NCBI RefSeq assembly: GCF_003315175.1
Contig: NZ_QNRQ01000019.1
Location: 1 to 44,840 of the forward strand
Length of the DNA stretch: 44,840 nucleotides
DNA from: Eoetvoesiella caeni
GTDB lineage: Bacteria > Pseudomonadota > Gammaproteobacteria > Burkholderiales > Burkholderiaceae_B
Reading direction: 5' to 3'
Below, one piece after another: positions 34,003-42,804 of the stretch (position 1 is its first letter; each line of letters starts with the position of its first letter). A model generated the notes under the pieces. That model made no database searches. It worked only from the letters and a program-made list of their open reading frames with translations, and was not told the DNA's origin. The position numbers and the translations under genes were made by a program.

Positions 34003-34643
34003 TATGGCTGACTCCGCTCTAGATCGGGCGCGTCATCTTGCAGTGCATTCGCCTGTTCCGTGGAAAGGACAGGGTAGTTGCGGTTTAGACTGATCAGGTA
34101 GGCGACCAAGTCCATTGCTTCGGGTTTGGCTACAACGGTCTTTCCTTCTTCTACGGTGCCTGGTGGCAGATGGACCACTCGTTCGCCTTCAGCGACGCGA
34201 TCAGCATCTTTGACTTCAAACAAGAACGGGTACGCCGGCATATTGCTACCAGGGGTATAAGCACGCGGTTGAAACAAGTGACCAAGATGCCAATCGGCAC
34301 TGGGCTGACGCACGCCAATATTGAATAGGTCTGGACCTGTGCGCATCGTGCCCAACAACGGTGGATCATCATAGTGGTAATCCCCGGCAACGGAAGCGCG
34401 GCCCCAGCCGCGGCTAGCGTCGGCAATACCCGCGCCGGTGGTGCTGGGCTGCTGGGTGTGGCATGCGATGCATGCATGTGCCTGATACACTTGGCGGCCA
34501 CGAAGTTCCTGACTCGTATACGGTTTAAGTTCAGCCGGAGCAGGTTCGTCCTTGAGCTGGAGAAATGGCACCACGATCATGGCAGACGTGGCCAGCGAGA
34601 GTGTCACCATCGCGCCGATAATAAGTTTAAGTTCGTTTTCCAT
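34002..34643 (-). CDS. ccoO: cbb3-type oxidase subunit II (CcoO-like)
   Basis: The 213-residue protein resembles CcoO: one N-terminal membrane helix (IIGAMVTLSLATSAMIVVPF), then a haem c site CIACH in GRQVYQAHACIACHTQQP, and the CcoO-type stretches LLGTMRTGPDLFNIGVRQ, HLGHLFQPRAYTPGSNMPAY and the C-terminal DLVAYLISLNRNYP. It carries electrons from the cytochrome c subunit to CcoN. Its length is close to known CcoO. It begins 8 bp after ccoN in the same operon. Confidence 0.9.
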   Translation of the reverse strand: MENELKLIIGAMVTLSLATSAMIVVPFLQLKDEPAPAELKPYTSQELRGRQVYQAHACIACHTQQPSTTGAGIADASRGWGRASVAGDYHYDDPPLLGTMRTGPDLFNIGVRQPSADWHLGHLFQPRAYTPGSNMPAYPFLFEVKDADRVAEGERVVHLPPGTVEEGKTVVAKPEAMDLVAYLISLNRNYPVLSTEQANALQDDAPDLERSQP

Positions 34644-34651
34644 AGTTTCTA

Positions 34652-36307
34652 TTAAGCGACAGTGGGCTCGATGGGCGGGGTATTAATCGCCGCTTTAGGC
34701 TCGACGAAGGACAGCACGCCGGAGCGTAGAACGATTAGAGCCACGTGCAGAGCGAAGACAAGATGACCGAGAGTCATGAGTGCGCCGCCCACGGAGCGCC
34801 CTTGCAGCCACGGCATGGTGACGGCGACAGACTCCATAAAGCCCCGTGCGGGATCGAGCAGTGCCAGGCCCTGAAGCACACCGCCAATACTCAGTGTCAC
34901 CAGATATACGGCATAGCCGCCCACGACCAGCCAGAAGTGGTACGAGATCAGCTGCGGCTTGGGCCAGGCTGTGTTGAGGATGCGTGGCATAACAAAATAG
35001 ACGCCACCAAAAATAACCATCGACACGAACCCATACATGCCCAGATGCGCGTGCGCGACCGTGAAGTGGGTAAAATGTGTAATGGCGTTGAGCGAGCGCA
35101 GTGCCTCGAAGGAACCCTGTACTGAGGCCAGCGTGTACATGATGGCGCCAAACACGATGAAACGCAGCACCATGGAATGACGCAGTGCATTGAAATGGCC
35201 TTTGAGTGTCAGGTGCTGGTTCATGGAGAACGCCACGACCGGGATGATCATCATCACGCTTTGAACAATGGACAGCGTAATGAGCCATTCGGGAATCGGC
35301 CCGCCGATCAAGTGGTGCGCACCAACTTGACCATAAAAGAAAGCGAGCGTCCAAAAGCCAACCAAAGACAAGTTATAGGACCGCACCGGGCGGCCAATGA
35401 CCTTAGGCAAAAAGTAATAGATGGCGGCGATCGATAGCGGTGTATAAAACAGACCCAGTACATTGTGGCCATACCACCAGTTCATGGTCGCCTGCTCAAC
35501 GCCAAAGTGCACGCCCGGAATCTTGGCAACGATATACAAGGTCGGAAACCAGAACAGCGCCGCGCCCATGTACCAGACTGACACGTACAGATGTTTAGCT
35601 TTGCGGCGCGTCAGCATGAGCGCCATGGGCAGACCAACCAGCATGCCACCCACGGCGAACATGGCACCAATCTGCCAGGGTATTTCGAGCCACTCCAGGC
35701 CCGCGTTGATGCCAATTGCCAGACCGCCCATGCCGGCGATCAGCGCGGCGTTCCAAAGCAAGGCGCCAAAAACGACTAAACGTCCACCGAGGAGCTTGGT
35801 TTGCAGTAGACGCGGCAACAGCCAGATAGAAATCCCAAGCAAGCCTAAAGGCGCCCAGCCATACGCCACACCATTCAAGTGCATCGTACGCAGACGACCG
35901 AAGCTGAGCCATGCGCTGTCGGTGAGCAAGTCCGGCCAGTGCAGCTTGAGCGAGGCTAGCAAGCCGGCAAACGAAGCAACGATCAACCAGACGACAGCAC
36001 AACCGATAAGAACGAATGCGGGAAAGGCGCTGGACCGATCGGCCTCTTCGCGCGCAGCCATTTCGATGGCGGAGGTTTGGACACCGTGATTTGCCGCCAC
36101 ATTACCAATTGCAATTTGCGATAAGGCGTGACGTTCCGCTTGATCGGCTGCGGGGTCTTCCGGACGACCTATCTCGCCCTGCGAAAATATCGTACGGGCA
36201 CCGCTCGATTCTGCATCAAACAGTCCTTTTCGCAGCGACCAGATGAAAGTGAAGAGACCCACAATAGACAAAATAAAGGTAGCCAGTAGTAAGGCCGTCG
36301 GATTCAT
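34652..36307 (-). CDS. ccoN: cbb3-type oxidase subunit I (CcoN-like) with CcoS-like N terminus
   Basis: The 551-residue protein is the catalytic haem-copper subunit. The low-spin haem His lies in GRLRTMHLNGVAYGW, the Tyr/His of the active site in NWWYGHNVLGLFYTP, the CuB His pair in VGAHHLIGGPIPEW, and the haem ligands in HFTVAHAHLGMYGF, so the site is complete. About 12 helices follow residue 100. The first 35 residues (ILSIVGLFTFIWSLRKGLFD) look like CcoS, the small oxidase maturation protein (membrane helix then R-G-FD), followed by a polar linker of about 55 residues. GAAGGAATTTT before the ATG is a good ribosome site. It heads the leftward oxidase operon. A separate CcoQ was not found. 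Confidence 0.88.
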   Translation of the reverse strand: MNPTALLLATFILSIVGLFTFIWSLRKGLFDAESSGARTIFSQGEIGRPEDPAADQAERHALSQIAIGNVAANHGVQTSAIEMAAREEADRSSAFPAFVLIGCAVVWLIVASFAGLLASLKLHWPDLLTDSAWLSFGRLRTMHLNGVAYGWAPLGLLGISIWLLPRLLQTKLLGGRLVVFGALLWNAALIAGMGGLAIGINAGLEWLEIPWQIGAMFAVGGMLVGLPMALMLTRRKAKHLYVSVWYMGAALFWFPTLYIVAKIPGVHFGVEQATMNWWYGHNVLGLFYTPLSIAAIYYFLPKVIGRPVRSYNLSLVGFWTLAFFYGQVGAHHLIGGPIPEWLITLSIVQSVMMIIPVVAFSMNQHLTLKGHFNALRHSMVLRFIVFGAIMYTLASVQGSFEALRSLNAITHFTHFTVAHAHLGMYGFVSMVIFGGVYFVMPRILNTAWPKPQLISYHFWLVVGGYAVYLVTLSIGGVLQGLALLDPARGFMESVAVTMPWLQGRSVGGALMTLGHLVFALHVALIVLRSGVLSFVEPKAAINTPPIEPTVA

Positions 36308-36395
36308 AAAATTCCTTCCTTGATTGCTGAGGGCTTCGTCGATTGCCCTCTCTGTGACGGAATAAAGGTTAACCCTTACGGCTCAAATTAAGAAT

Positions 36396-36425
36396 AATCA
36401 GAAATGTAGAAAAGTACCGTATCAG
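36396..36425 (+). promoter_or_regulatory. Candidate MocR operator A (between ccoN and mocR)
   Basis: AATCAG (36396-36401) and CCGTATCAG (36417-36425) form two direct half-sites TCAG with 20 bases between, with an A-rich spacer (AGAAAAGTA). The same arrangement in the opposite orientation is at 38099-38128. It lies 89 bp upstream of ccoN and 155 bp upstream of the MocR gene. MocR-type regulators commonly bind direct repeats. Binding is inferred. Confidence 0.5.
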
Positions 36426-36579
36426 TTAAGTCCCATGAAGCTCGTTGGCTACACTAGGTACGTGTTTACCTGGGCCAGTTACAATGCGCGATCAGACTGC
36501 AAAGAATATAGAATCTAAATTTTTCAATATCAGTTGTGGCGGGGCGCCGTGTCAAGCTCAACTTAGACGGGGGCCGGGT

Positions 36580-38013
36580 ATGAAACTCTATGAAGTCTTG
36601 GCCGCCGAATTGGCCGCTTCCATCCACTCTGGAGCACTTCGGACGGGGGAGAAACTGCCGTCCGTACGACAAGTCACTGCGAATCGCGGGGTTAGCGCCT
36701 CCACGGTGTTCCAGGCGTACTACTTGCTCGAAGCGCAAGGCTTAGTTCGTGCGCGTGAACGCTCGGGTTACTACGTATCTCATGGGGCCCGCCTTCTACC
36801 GCCTGAGGCGGACACGCCATCGGAGCCCGAAGACGGGGCAGCTTCTCTGGATATTAGTGACAAGGTCTTTGAGGTGCTCGAGTCGGTAATGACCCGTGAG
36901 GTCGTGCCATTCGGTTCTGCGTTCCCCAGCCCTTTACTTTTCCCGATGGAGCGGCTGAGCCAAGCTTTGGGCAGCAGCGCCAGAAATCTTGATCCCTGGA
37001 GCACTGTCGATGATTTGACACCGGGATACGCCGACTTGCGTCGCCAGATCGCTTTGCGATATTTAGCCAGTGGCCTACATGTTCACACAGACGAGATTGT
37101 CATAACGAATGGCGCCCTTGAGGCCTTGAATCTATGCCTTGAGGTAGTAACGCAGCCCGGCGATGCGGTCCTGATTGAAACACCGACTTTTTATGCCGCG
37201 CTGCAATCGCTTGAGCGATTACAGCTAGAGGCCGTCGAAGTGCCCACGCATCCTCGTGAAGGCATTCAATTGGATGCGATGGAACGGGCCATTGAGCGGC
37301 ATCGGCCGAAGGCCTGTTGGCTCATGACTACTTTCCAGAACCCGCTAGGTAGTCTGATGTCCGACGAAAAGAAGCAGGCACTGGTAGAAATGCTTGCCCG
37401 TCATGAGGTGCCGCTTATCGAGGATGACGTATACGGCGAACTCTACTTTGGCAATAAACGTCCGGCCTTAGCCAAATCTTTTGATAGAACCGGAATTGTC
37501 ATGCATTGCTCTTCATTTTCAAAGAGTCTGGCACCGGGATACCGTGTAGGTTGGGCTGCCCCAGGGCGCTATATGCGTACCGTCGCGCGTCGAAAATTGA
37601 CGACGACCTTGGCGTGTCCAGTTCCCACCCAAATGGCGCTGGCACATTACTTGGAAAAAGGCGGCTACGACAAACACCTACGTCGGCTTCGCAAGGCTTT
37701 GCAGACGCAGCAGACGGTATTCGCACAAGCTATCGGCCATTATTTTCCCATTGGAACTCGCGCTACGCGGCCTGCGGGCGGCTATTTCCTGTGGGTTGAA
37801 ATGCCCGACGGAGTCAATGCTTTGGAAATACATAGACAAGCCTTGTCGCATGGCATCAGTGTGGCGCCGGGGCCAATCTTCTCCGCGAAACGGGCGTTCT
37901 CGAACTGTCTGCGCTTGAATTACGGCCATGCTTGGGATGCTCGGAGCGAAGCAGCCCTGGCTACGCTTGGCCGGCTGGTGGAGTTGGCACTGGCGGAGCT
38001 TGCCGGGAACTGA
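36580..38013 (+). CDS. MocR-family (GntR plus aminotransferase) transcriptional regulator
   Basis: The 477-residue protein joins an N-terminal GntR winged helix (1-70: LRTGEKLPSVRQVTANRGVS, STVFQAYYLLEAQGLV) to a fold-type-I aminotransferase domain (about 110-470). The PLP Lys is Lys315 in SSFSKSLAPGYRVGW, and TPTFYAALQSLE and TTFQNPLGSLMSD line the cofactor site. MocR regulators sense PLP or amino compounds. The ATG at 36580 was chosen because the GntR domain begins there; a frame from 36445 adds 45 residues with no similarity. It is divergent from the oxidase operon and lies upstream of the cytochrome genes, with matching sites on both sides. A role in controlling respiration is inferred from context and would be unusual for the family. 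Confidence 0.9.
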   Translation: MKLYEVLAAELAASIHSGALRTGEKLPSVRQVTANRGVSASTVFQAYYLLEAQGLVRARERSGYYVSHGARLLPPEADTPSEPEDGAASLDISDKVFEVLESVMTREVVPFGSAFPSPLLFPMERLSQALGSSARNLDPWSTVDDLTPGYADLRRQIALRYLASGLHVHTDEIVITNGALEALNLCLEVVTQPGDAVLIETPTFYAALQSLERLQLEAVEVPTHPREGIQLDAMERAIERHRPKACWLMTTFQNPLGSLMSDEKKQALVEMLARHEVPLIEDDVYGELYFGNKRPALAKSFDRTGIVMHCSSFSKSLAPGYRVGWAAPGRYMRTVARRKLTTTLACPVPTQMALAHYLEKGGYDKHLRRLRKALQTQQTVFAQAIGHYFPIGTRATRPAGGYFLWVEMPDGVNALEIHRQALSHGISVAPGPIFSAKRAFSNCLRLNYGHAWDARSEAALATLGRLVELALAELAGN

Positions 38014-38098
38014 GGAGCGATCCTTATCGTTACGAGTACGAAAGAAATATCCTAGCCGACACACGTCAGGCTTGACGCTGCGCTAGGTTAGCGCGATC

Positions 38099-38128
38099 TG
38101 ATACGGCATTTTTATCGTTATCTGAAAC
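38099..38128 (-). promoter_or_regulatory. Candidate MocR operator B (between mocR and the c4-like cytochrome gene)
   Basis: Read on the minus strand, TTTCAG, then an A-rich spacer (ATAAAAATG), then CCGTATCAG repeat the site at 36396-36425 over 30 bases with the nine-base core identical. It lies 92 bp upstream of the cytochrome gene start at 38220. A nested inverted repeat (CCTAGC/GCTAGG enclosing CGTCA/TGACG) at 38051-38087 may end mocR transcription. Confidence 0.5.
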
Positions 38129-38219
38129 TATTCCGGAGCAAATATTAAGTTTAGACTGAATGGCGGCGCTTAATGAAAATTTGGCCATTGTTCTACACCC
38201 TGCACCGGGAGTTCGGTAA

Positions 38220-38771
38220 ATGACTCATAAGGGCCCCTTGGGGCTGCCATCGACATTCCGCCACATGTGGGCGGCAAAAGCCCTGTTTGCGTTATTGCTG
38301 GTCGCACCGGCCGGTTTTTCTTTGGCTGGCGAAGCGAGTTCGGTCGAGCGACTCGTGCCAGACACCATGGAAGCGCGGGTGGCCGCCTGTGTCCAGTGTC
38401 ATGGTTCTCACGGGCGCGCTGGCCCGGACGGCTTCTATCCCCGTATCGCAGGCAAACCGAAGGGTTACCTATTAGCTCAGTTACTGAACTTTCGAGACGG
38501 CAGGCGTAACTACGAGCCTATGCGTCATTTGCTCCATGGGCTGCCAGAGGACTATCTGAGTGAAATAGCTGAGTATTTTGCAGATATGCGTCTACCCTAT
38601 GACGCGCCAGTCCAGGCAAGGGCTTCAGCGGCTTTACTTGAGCGAGGCCGCACGTTGGCTGAACTGGGCGATCCATCGCGCGAGCTGCCTGCCTGTGCCG
38701 CTTGCCACGGAGCATCTTTTTCCGGTATGGAGCCAAGCATCCCAGGGCTGCTAGGGCTACCCCGCGATTAC
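38220..38771 (+). pseudogene. c4-like dihaem cytochrome gene, 5' part (split by IS21-family element)
   Basis: This part encodes the first 184 residues of a dihaem cytochrome: a signal peptide (LFALLLVAPAGFSLAG), haem site one ACVQCHGSHG and haem site two ACAACHGASF, in the style of cytochrome c4 (GFYPRIAGKPKGYLLAQLLN). The reading frame is cut exactly after LLGLPRDY by the insertion at 38771/38772. GGGAG eight bases before the ATG supports the start. Joining 38220-38771 to 40999-41223 restores one frame of 258 residues. With the element in place a chimeric protein of about 259 residues could be made, because the frame stays open into the IS, but its tail would be foreign. Confidence 0.9.
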
Positions 38772-38844
38772 TGTCATCGGTCACCCAATAATCCCCACTT
38801 GGGGTCATTGAAAATTCCCCACCTGCTTTTTGGAGCTAAAGCAG

Positions 38845-40152
38845 ATGGATACTCAGATGAATCAGAACCAGCGCATCATGGCAGTTCATGCCAAGCCTGT
38901 GGAGGCCGTGATGCTGAGCAAAGAACGCTGGGAGGAAGTGCGGCGGATGGGCGATCAAGGTCTCTCGAATTCGCAGATCGCCAGGCAACTGGAGATTGAT
39001 CGCAAGACGGTACGCAAGTTGCTCAAGGAGCCGTGGCGGGCCTATGCCCGTGCGGAGCGCGCTGATACGCTCTTGGCCTCGCATGCGCAGTTTCTGCGTG
39101 AGCGCGCGGCGCACGTTGATTACTCGGCTCGTATTTTGTATCAGGAGCTGTGCCGAGATCGCGAATTCGGGGGCAGTTATGAGACGGTCAAGCGTTTTGT
39201 GGTGCCGTTACGCGCGCAAGCCCGCACGGCCGCCGAGTTGTGCCAACGCCGTTTCGAGACGGAACCGGGGCAACAAAGCCAGGTCGACTGGGGCCAGACG
39301 GGTATTTACCTGCGCCACCGCCCGGTCGTGCTGCATATCTTTGTGCTGACCCTGGGCTACAGCAGACGGGGTTACTACCGGGCTTGCGCCAATGAGCAGT
39401 TGGGGTTGTTTCTGGAAAGCCACGAAGCGGCCTTCGAGTACTTCGGCGGTCTGACCCGTGAGCTGCTCTACGATCGGCCGCGTACGGTGTGCAGGCCGGT
39501 GCCGGGCCAGGGCTGGCGCTGGAACGATACCTTCCGCGAGTTTGCCCGGCATTGGGGGTTTGAACCCAGGGTGTGCGCCCCGTATCGGGCGCAGACCAAG
39601 GGCAAGGTAGAGTCGGGCGTGAAATACGTCAAACGCAACTTCCTGCCCGGGCGCATCTTTACCGACATGGTTGATGTGCAGGAACAGATGGACGAATGGA
39701 TGGCGACGGTGGCCGATGTACGCGTGCACGGCACGACGCACCAGCGGCCGATTGATCGGTTTGCCGCAGAGGCCCAGGTCCTTATGCCCAGCCTTGGCCA
39801 AGGCCCCTTTAGCGAACGGCGCAGTGTCTCGCGCATCGTCGCCGAAGACTATCTGGTGAGCTATCGAAGCAACCGTTACTCGGTGCCCTTCGGTCTGATC
39901 GGCAAGGAAGTGCAAATCATCCCCGTGGGCGGTGTGCTTCGCGTGCACTATGGCCACGACATCGTCGCGGAACATCCCTTACTTGCGGGCCGCCATCAGA
40001 TGCGCATCCTGCCCGAACACGGCCCGGGCGCGATAAGGCGCAATAGGCGTCAACGCTTCAGTCTGTCAGGGGCTCAGAGCCCGAATCTCTGGTGGGGGCC
40101 GGCGGAAGTGGAGGTGCGCGATCTGAATGTCTATGAAGAGGTGGCGAGATGA
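38845..40152 (+). CDS. istA: IS21-family transposase IstA
   Basis: The 435-residue protein has an N-terminal helix-turn-helix (LSNSQIARQLEIDRKTVRKL, about 40-60), the integrase catalytic core with DDE residues (Asp in QSQVDWGQTG, Asp in LLYDRPRTVC, Glu in KGKVESGVKYVK), and the C-terminal beta domain (YLVSYRSNRYSVPFGLIGKE). It cuts and joins the element's ends. The ATG at 38845 was chosen because GGAG lies nearby upstream (38832-38835); a TTG at 38830 is possible. The stop overlaps the istB start. The element looks complete. Confidence 0.93.
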   Translation: MDTQMNQNQRIMAVHAKPVEAVMLSKERWEEVRRMGDQGLSNSQIARQLEIDRKTVRKLLKEPWRAYARAERADTLLASHAQFLRERAAHVDYSARILYQELCRDREFGGSYETVKRFVVPLRAQARTAAELCQRRFETEPGQQSQVDWGQTGIYLRHRPVVLHIFVLTLGYSRRGYYRACANEQLGLFLESHEAAFEYFGGLTRELLYDRPRTVCRPVPGQGWRWNDTFREFARHWGFEPRVCAPYRAQTKGKVESGVKYVKRNFLPGRIFTDMVDVQEQMDEWMATVADVRVHGTTHQRPIDRFAAEAQVLMPSLGQGPFSERRSVSRIVAEDYLVSYRSNRYSVPFGLIGKEVQIIPVGGVLRVHYGHDIVAEHPLLAGRHQMRILPEHGPGAIRRNRRQRFSLSGAQSPNLWWGPAEVEVRDLNVYEEVAR

Positions 40153-40931
40153 TGGCCGGCCAGCTGGAGCGGCTACAGGAGCACATGGCCAAGCTGCGTC
40201 TGTTCAAGAGCCGCGACCGTCTCGAAGCCTTATTGCAACAGGCGACAGCCGACGAGCAGCCTTATGCCGACTTCCTGGATCAACTGCTGGGCGAGGAGGT
40301 TGCCAGCAAGACAGCCAAGAACGTGACCATGCGGACCTCGCTGGCCAAATTCCCCTTCGTGAAAGACCTGGAAAGCTTCGACTTTACCTACCAGCCCTCT
40401 ATCGATCGCAAGCAGGTGGAGATCCTAGCCTCGTGTCATTACATCGAGCATGGCGAAAACATCGTCATCTTGGGGCCACCCGGCGTGGGCAAAACGCATC
40501 TGGGTGTCGGTTTGGGGATCAGGGCCATTGAAGCCGGCTACCGTGTGTTGTTCACCACTGCGGCGGCCATGATTGCGACGCTGACTAAGGCCTCCAGCGA
40601 AGGCCGGCTGGAGGAAAAGCTGAAGTGCTATACCGTCCCTCGCCTACTCATCATCGACGAGATTGGTTACCTGCCCATTGATCGTCAAGGCGCCAATCTG
40701 TTCTTCCAGCTCATAAGCCGACGCTATGAGAAAGGGCCAATGATCCTAACCAGCAATCAAAGCTTCGGCGCCTGGGCGGACGTCTTCGGGGACCGGGTGA
40801 TCGCCACCGCGATCCTGGATCGGGTCCTTCACCATGCCATCACCATGAACATACGAGGAAATTCTTATCGCCTAAAAGACAAGCTTAAAGCGGGCCTGGT
40901 CAGGCCCGCTGAAACCCCCACCGTCGAATGA
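40149..40931 (+). CDS. istB: IS21-family helper ATPase IstB
   Basis: The 260-residue protein is an AAA+ ATPase of DnaC/IstB type with Walker A GPPGVGKTHLG, Walker B LLIIDEIGYLPID and the sensor-like ILTSNQSFGAW. It assembles on target DNA and directs IstA to insert. Its start overlaps the istA stop (ATGATGG), so translation is coupled. All motifs are intact and the length is normal for the family. Confidence 0.95.
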   Translation: MMAGQLERLQEHMAKLRLFKSRDRLEALLQQATADEQPYADFLDQLLGEEVASKTAKNVTMRTSLAKFPFVKDLESFDFTYQPSIDRKQVEILASCHYIEHGENIVILGPPGVGKTHLGVGLGIRAIEAGYRVLFTTAAAMIATLTKASSEGRLEEKLKCYTVPRLLIIDEIGYLPIDRQGANLFFQLISRRYEKGPMILTSNQSFGAWADVFGDRVIATAILDRVLHHAITMNIRGNSYRLKDKLKAGLVRPAETPTVE

Positions 40932-40998
40932 CGGCAATCCGGGTGGGGAAAATTAAATGACCATGAATGGGGAAATTTGAATGACCCTTGACAATTAC

Positions 40999-41223
40999 AT
41001 CGTTTCACAGCTTGGAAGCTGGCGAGCGGGACTTCGCGATGCCGCTCCACCGGATTGCATGGCGCAAGTCGCAGACCAACTTACGCCCGAGGACATTGCA
41101 GCAGTGAGTGTTTGGCTGGCTTCACAACCGGTACCCGAACTCTACGTCGCCGCGCCGTCAGGCACATGGTCCTTGCCCTTCGCGTGCGGCTCTGACTCTT
41201 CTTCAGTTGAGGGTACTCGATGA
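40999..41223 (+). pseudogene. c4-like dihaem cytochrome gene, 3' part
   Basis: Directly after the second ATTAC copy, the frame continues IVSQLGSWRAGLRDAAPPDC and ends with LTPEDIAAVSVWLASQPVP and a short tail. This is the normal C-terminal end of c4-like cytochromes (the axial Met region is replaced by Cys-Met, MAQVADQL). The fragment has lost its start and haem sites, which lie before the IS21 element. The original stop TGA overlaps the ATG of the tri-haem cytochrome gene, so the insertion also breaks translational coupling and may reduce expression of that gene. Confidence 0.88.
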
Positions 41224-42473
41224 CGCGTTTTCATCTTCCAGATCTAATCCGCAGCGTCTCAACGCTTGTGCTCTTGGGATGCCTAAGCGCTCACGCCGCC
41301 GGCCCCTCCACTTCTGCGACTTTCCAAGGGGATCCAGTCTTAACTGAAGAGCAGCTCGAACCTGGTCGCTACCTCACGCGCGTGTCTAACTGCGCAGGGT
41401 GCCATACGGTTGCCAATGGTAAGGACTTTGCGGGCGGCCCCCCCATTCCTACTCCTTTTGGCACGATGTACGGACCTAATATCACGCCCTCCCGAGAGCA
41501 CGGTATAGGGAATTGGTCGGCTGACGACTTTTGGAATGCCATGCACGATGGCAAGGCACCGGACGGAACTCTGCTGTACCCTACCTTTCCGTATCCGCAA
41601 TACACGCGCATGACAAGAACCGATACGGACGCAATCTATAACTATTTAATGTCGCAGCCCGCAGCTGACACACCCAGTCGTCCTCATGAACTACGTTTTC
41701 CCTATGATCAGCGTCCACTTCTACGACTATGGCGCGCGATGTACTTCGATCATGGAGCGCTAGAGACCGACCCGGCACAGGACTATCAGTGGAATAGGGG
41801 ACGCTATCTTGTTGAGGGCCCAGGGCACTGCGCGGCCTGTCATACCGAGCGGAATCGGTGGGGCGGCAGTAACCTTCGCAAGGACTTGGAGGGTGGGGGT
41901 ATCCTTGGCCTGAACTGGTATGCGACGCCGCTCACCGGTGGTGAGCGCGGGCTTGGGAACTGGTCGACTGACGATATTGTGGAGTTGCTACTCACTGGAG
42001 CCTCGCGCCATGGGACCGCGACCGGCCCGATGGCCGAGGTAGTGACTGAAAGTACGCAGCACTGGAACGCCCAAGACCTTCATGCAGTGGCGGCTTATCT
42101 AAAGACGCTTCCTGCGAGTTCAGAATCAACTTCCACGCCAACGCCTGCTGAGGCGGTTATGTCTATCGGCGGTAAGGTTTACCAGCAGCATTGTGCGCAT
42201 TGCCATGGAGATAAAGGCGAGGGCGACGCTCCAGCCTGGCCGCCTCTTGTAGGCAATACTTCTGTTCTTGCGCACTCGCCCACCAATGTCCTGCAAATGA
42301 TTTTGAAGGGCGGCTATGCGCCGGCCACCGAGACCAGCCCGCGCCCTCATGGCATGCCTCCTTTCCATGGACTGAGCGATACCGACGTGGCAGCGGTAGC
42401 GACTTATATCCGTAACAGCTGGGGTAACGATGCCCCGCCGGCCAATGCCCATGACGTCGCGCGCCTTCGTTGA
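41220..42473 (+). CDS. Tri-haem cytochrome c (alcohol-dehydrogenase cytochrome subunit type)
   Basis: The 417-residue protein has a signal peptide (STLVLLGCLSAHAA) and three cytochrome c domains with haem sites CAGCH, CAACH and CAHCH. The first is followed by GGPPIPTPFGTMYGPNITPS, a hallmark of the cytochrome subunits of membrane alcohol, aldehyde and gluconate dehydrogenases. Those normally sit beside a catalytic flavin or PQQ subunit; none is present here. More likely it carries electrons from a periplasmic dehydrogenase elsewhere, or toward the nearby oxidase. Its ATG overlaps the end of the split c4-like gene (ATGA). It would probably have been in one operon with that gene before the IS inserted. 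Confidence 0.9.
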   Translation: MTRFHLPDLIRSVSTLVLLGCLSAHAAGPSTSATFQGDPVLTEEQLEPGRYLTRVSNCAGCHTVANGKDFAGGPPIPTPFGTMYGPNITPSREHGIGNWSADDFWNAMHDGKAPDGTLLYPTFPYPQYTRMTRTDTDAIYNYLMSQPAADTPSRPHELRFPYDQRPLLRLWRAMYFDHGALETDPAQDYQWNRGRYLVEGPGHCAACHTERNRWGGSNLRKDLEGGGILGLNWYATPLTGGERGLGNWSTDDIVELLLTGASRHGTATGPMAEVVTESTQHWNAQDLHAVAAYLKTLPASSESTSTPTPAEAVMSIGGKVYQQHCAHCHGDKGEGDAPAWPPLVGNTSVLAHSPTNVLQMILKGGYAPATETSPRPHGMPPFHGLSDTDVAAVATYIRNSWGNDAPPANAHDVARLR

Positions 42474-42511
42474 GGTACATAGAGACTCACTGTCATTGGC
42501 CGCCAGCGTGC

Positions 42512-42672
42512 TCACGGCAACAACCGATTATTGCTGACTCTCGCAGTGCAGACACCGTTCTGGTACGGATGCCAATCTGCTGAAACACAGCAACTATGAG
42601 CAACGAGATCCTGCGGAGTTGTCGGCAAGCCGAATCGTTCGATGTAGTCATGCGAGGCGCACAATATCCGTC
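42512..42672 (-). pseudogene. LysR-family regulator fragment
   Basis: On the minus strand the frame ending at TGA 42512-42514 reads ILCASHDYIERFGLPTTPQD followed by LVAHSCCVSADWHPYQNG, which matches the effector domain of LysR proteins (typically LCASPDYLARHG-P-TPEDLAAH-C). Upstream in the frame is a stop and no DNA-binding part is visible, so it is a remnant. The rest of the 331-bp gap between the tri-haem cytochrome and the antitoxin-like gene has nothing recognisable. Confidence 0.6.
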
Positions 42673-42804
42673 GCTGTGGTTATGTCGCGCGAGGCCCTTG
42701 ATCGGATGTCAGGCCTGCGGGTTGCCTATGTTGAACCAGTGCTTTAGCGCATTTTTTTGAGGTTCGCAGCCGTTGACCATTTAATAGCCAGCGCCCGGCC
42801 CCCG

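Larger units (their letters stand above)
38772..40993 (+). mobile_element. Intact IS21-family insertion sequence
   Basis: The 2222-bp element starts TGTCATCGGTCACCC and ends, read in reverse, TGTCAAGGGTCATTC, so both ends begin TGTCA and share GGTCA and CAA-TCCCCA blocks. A further inner repeat of the GGTCATTGAAAATTCCCCA type lies at 38802-38820 and a counterpart near 40940-40960, as usual for IS21 ends. It carries overlapping istA and istB. It is flanked by the 5-bp direct repeat ATTAC (38767-38771 and 40994-40998), the target duplication. Both genes and both ends look intact, so the element may be active. Confidence 0.95.

Noticed and set aside
36445-36579. N-terminal 45-residue extension of the MocR protein
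   Set aside because: The added residues have no similarity to GntR proteins; the ATG at 36580 begins exactly at the winged-helix domain.
36308-36579. FNR/Anr box before the cbb3-like operon
   Set aside because: No TTGAT-N4-ATCAA-like site was found; TTGATT near 36320 lacks the second half.
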